From an uncultured bacterium (lineage in GTDB: Bacteria > Patescibacteriota > Gracilibacteria > UBA4473), in contig CAMZKS010000045.1 in NCBI GenBank assembly GCA_947311285.1, positions 1 through 5,856 of the forward strand: a stretch of 5,856 nt of DNA. The letters are read 5' to 3'. This document shows positions 5,243 to 5,856 of this stretch, one piece after another (the first letter of the stretch is position 1; each line of letters starts with the position of its first letter). The notes below the pieces were generated by a model. That model searched no databases. It was not told where the DNA came from and saw nothing but the letters and a program-made list of their open reading frames with translations. The translations under genes and the position numbers were made by a program.

Positions 5243-5331
5243 ACTGGTGTGGTTGTTTAGATGACCTTATCCTCTTTCTTTTTGTAAAAAGTAACAAAAA
5301 CGCTAGTTACTCGGAACGGGAGAAACTCTAT

Positions 5332-5354
5332 AAAAAAAACGACCGTGTGGTCGT
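5332..5354 (-). terminator. Rho-independent terminator after tRNA-Ile
   Basis: On the minus strand, ACGACC-ACAC-GGTCGT forms a six-base stem with a four-base loop, followed by eight T residues (the A-run at 5332-5339 on the plus strand). It starts 24 bases after the tRNA CCA end, so it ends the tRNA transcript and insulates trxB, which has its own promoter further on. Confidence 0.8.
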
Positions 5355-5377
5355 GTTCTAGTGGTCGAAAGAAAAAA

Positions 5378-5454
5378 TGGTGGGCACGCCAAGACTTGAA
5401 CTTGGGACCTCCTCCTTATCAGAGAGGCGCTCTAACCAGCTGAGCTACGCGCCC
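5378..5454 (-). tRNA. tRNA-Ile (anticodon GAT), CCA encoded
   Basis: The minus strand folds as a full cloverleaf of 77 bases. The acceptor stem is GGGCGCG with CGTGCCC (one G-U pair). The D-arm is GCTC/GAGC with GGTTA in the loop. The anticodon stem is CCTCT/GGAGG with loop CTGATAA, giving anticodon GAT (5418-5420), which reads ATC and ATT isoleucine codons. The variable region is AGGTC, and the T-arm is CCAAG-TTCAAGT-CTTGG. Discriminator A and CCA are encoded. It stands alone with its own promoter and terminator rather than in an rRNA spacer. I see no intron or missing element. Confidence 0.96.
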
Positions 5455-5495
5455 TTCCAGCATTTTTTCTTTACTCTTCCTTCCGGAGCCAGCCG

Positions 5496-5523
5496 ATAGT
5501 AAAAAAATATGAGCCGCTGTCAA
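5496..5523 (-). promoter_or_regulatory. Promoter of tRNA-Ile
   Basis: On the minus strand, a perfect TTGACA (5518-5523) is followed by a 16-base spacer and TACTAT (5496-5501). The expected transcript begins near 5489, leaving a leader of about 35 bases to be removed before the mature 5' end at 5454. This site confirms the promoter type and spacer length used at the protein genes. Confidence 0.65.
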
Positions 5524-5552
5524 AAAAAACTAACGGCGCCATTTGTTTCTAC

Positions 5553-5735
5553 CTACTTCTTTTTAGTTACTGTTTTGGGTTTGTTTATTTTATTAAGAAT
5601 AAACTTCATTGCAATTGGGACAACGGTTACGGCTAAACGTTGTGCATTTTTTTGACTCATTCCCGCCTTTTTTGCTAGTTTCGAGACGAGATTAGTAGCG
5701 ACAATATTTTTGCTTAAAGACTTTAAATTTATCAT
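5553..5735 (-). CDS. Small basic hypothetical protein, 60 aa
   Basis: This is a short, Lys-rich protein (MINLKSLSKN at the start, TVTKKK at the end) with no acidic residues and no clear membrane helix. Residues 14-31 (NLVSKLAKKAGMSQKNAQ) read like a helix-turn-helix-shaped pair of short helices. Residues 33-50 (LAVTVVPIAMKFILNKI) form a hydrophobic helix. The pattern 'LxxKxGMSxxxAxxLxxxxxPxxMxxI' vaguely recalls DUF937/YidB-like proteins, but this is only a resemblance. The ATG lacks a Shine-Dalgarno site. Unlike its neighbours it has no -10 box at six to seven bases, but a plausible promoter lies 26 bases upstream. It precedes the tRNA on the same strand. It is short, so it could be a chance frame, although the coherent amphipathic pattern argues for a real gene. 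Confidence 0.5.
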   Translation of the reverse strand: MINLKSLSKNIVATNLVSKLAKKAGMSQKNAQRLAVTVVPIAMKFILNKINKPKTVTKKK

Positions 5736-5761
5736 TTGTTTGTGAGTTAAAATTTATTCAA

Positions 5762-5789
5762 ATACTAATGAGTTGAAAAACTTTAGCAA
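5762..5789 (-). promoter_or_regulatory. Candidate promoter of the 60-aa gene
   Basis: On the minus strand, TTGCTA (5784-5789; four of six match TTGACA), a 16-base spacer and TAGTAT (5762-5767) are present. The -10 ends 26 bases before the ATG at 5735, which would give a leader of about 20 bases without a Shine-Dalgarno sequence. I see nothing else convincing from 5790 to the window end. Confidence 0.35.
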
Positions 5790-5856
5790 AAAAGGCTGTT
5801 GTTTGTTTTAGATAGAGGCTAGACTTAGTATTGAAAATAAAAAAATAAAAATACAC

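Noticed and set aside
5208..5297. Upstream in-frame extension of TrxB by 30 residues
   Set aside because: The extra residues are not part of the family's N-terminus, and the promoter lies within this stretch, seven bases before the internal ATG.
5520..5552. T-tract after a GGCGCC palindrome following the 60-aa gene, as a terminator
   Set aside because: The palindrome leaves no loop, and the flanking A/T pairing has a mismatch. The T-run is better explained as lying next to the tRNA's TTGACA -35.
1..5856. CRISPR arrays, insertion sequences or att sites
   Set aside because: I found no regularly spaced repeats, transposase-like frame or terminal inverted repeats. The only direct repeat is the 12-base tandem in the secreted hypothetical.

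Overview
The window is AT-rich and gene-dense, with short genes on both strands. It uses the standard code: TAA, TAG and TGA all appear as stops, and the glycine-TGA code of Gracilibacteria/SR1 is not seen. Three proteins are recognisable: a compact MurC-type ligase, a canonical thioredoxin reductase and an N-formylglutamate amidohydrolase family protein. The rest are small hypothetical or membrane proteins. There is also one tRNA-Ile(GAT) with an encoded CCA. Compact versions of standard enzymes, many small unknown proteins and no visible Shine-Dalgarno sites suggest a small-genome bacterium. I would guess Candidatus Patescibacteria (CPR), possibly Saccharibacteria, but this is inference and the window holds no taxonomic marker gene.

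Layout from left to right. 1-180 (+) is the 3' end of a gene entering from the left. 202-495 (+) is a 97-residue hypothetical. 538-924 (-) is a membrane-anchored protein with a HEPN-like R-N-x3-H motif. 1037-1963 (+) is the N-formylglutamate amidohydrolase family protein. 1960-2262 (-) is a two-helix membrane protein whose stop overlaps the previous gene's stop. A strong plus-strand hairpin terminator lies at 2338-2375. 2379-3644 (-) is MurC. 3754-4284 (+) is a probable secreted hypothetical. 4281-5207 (-) is TrxB, again overlapping its convergent neighbour by four bases. tRNA-Ile lies at 5378-5454 (-) with its own promoter and terminator. 5553-5735 (-) is a 60-residue basic protein. The last 121 bases contain only that gene's upstream region.

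The most notable feature is how the genes are expressed. There is no operon of the usual kind: orientation alternates and nearly every gene has its own promoter-like sequence. In six of the eight complete protein genes a TA-rich -10 hexamer ends 6-7 bases before the start codon, usually with a -35-like hexamer 16 bases further upstream. Transcription from such a promoter would begin at or next to the A of the ATG, so these genes are predicted to make leaderless mRNAs. None of the eight has a properly spaced Shine-Dalgarno site. The tRNA, by contrast, has a TTGACA-N16-TACTAT promoter about 35 bases upstream of its start, as expected for an RNA with a processed 5' leader.

The genes do not form a pathway together. 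MurC (peptidoglycan precursor synthesis), TrxB (thiol redox) and tRNA-Ile are housekeeping functions. The HEPN-like membrane protein, the secreted hypothetical and the small proteins are the uncharacterised part.
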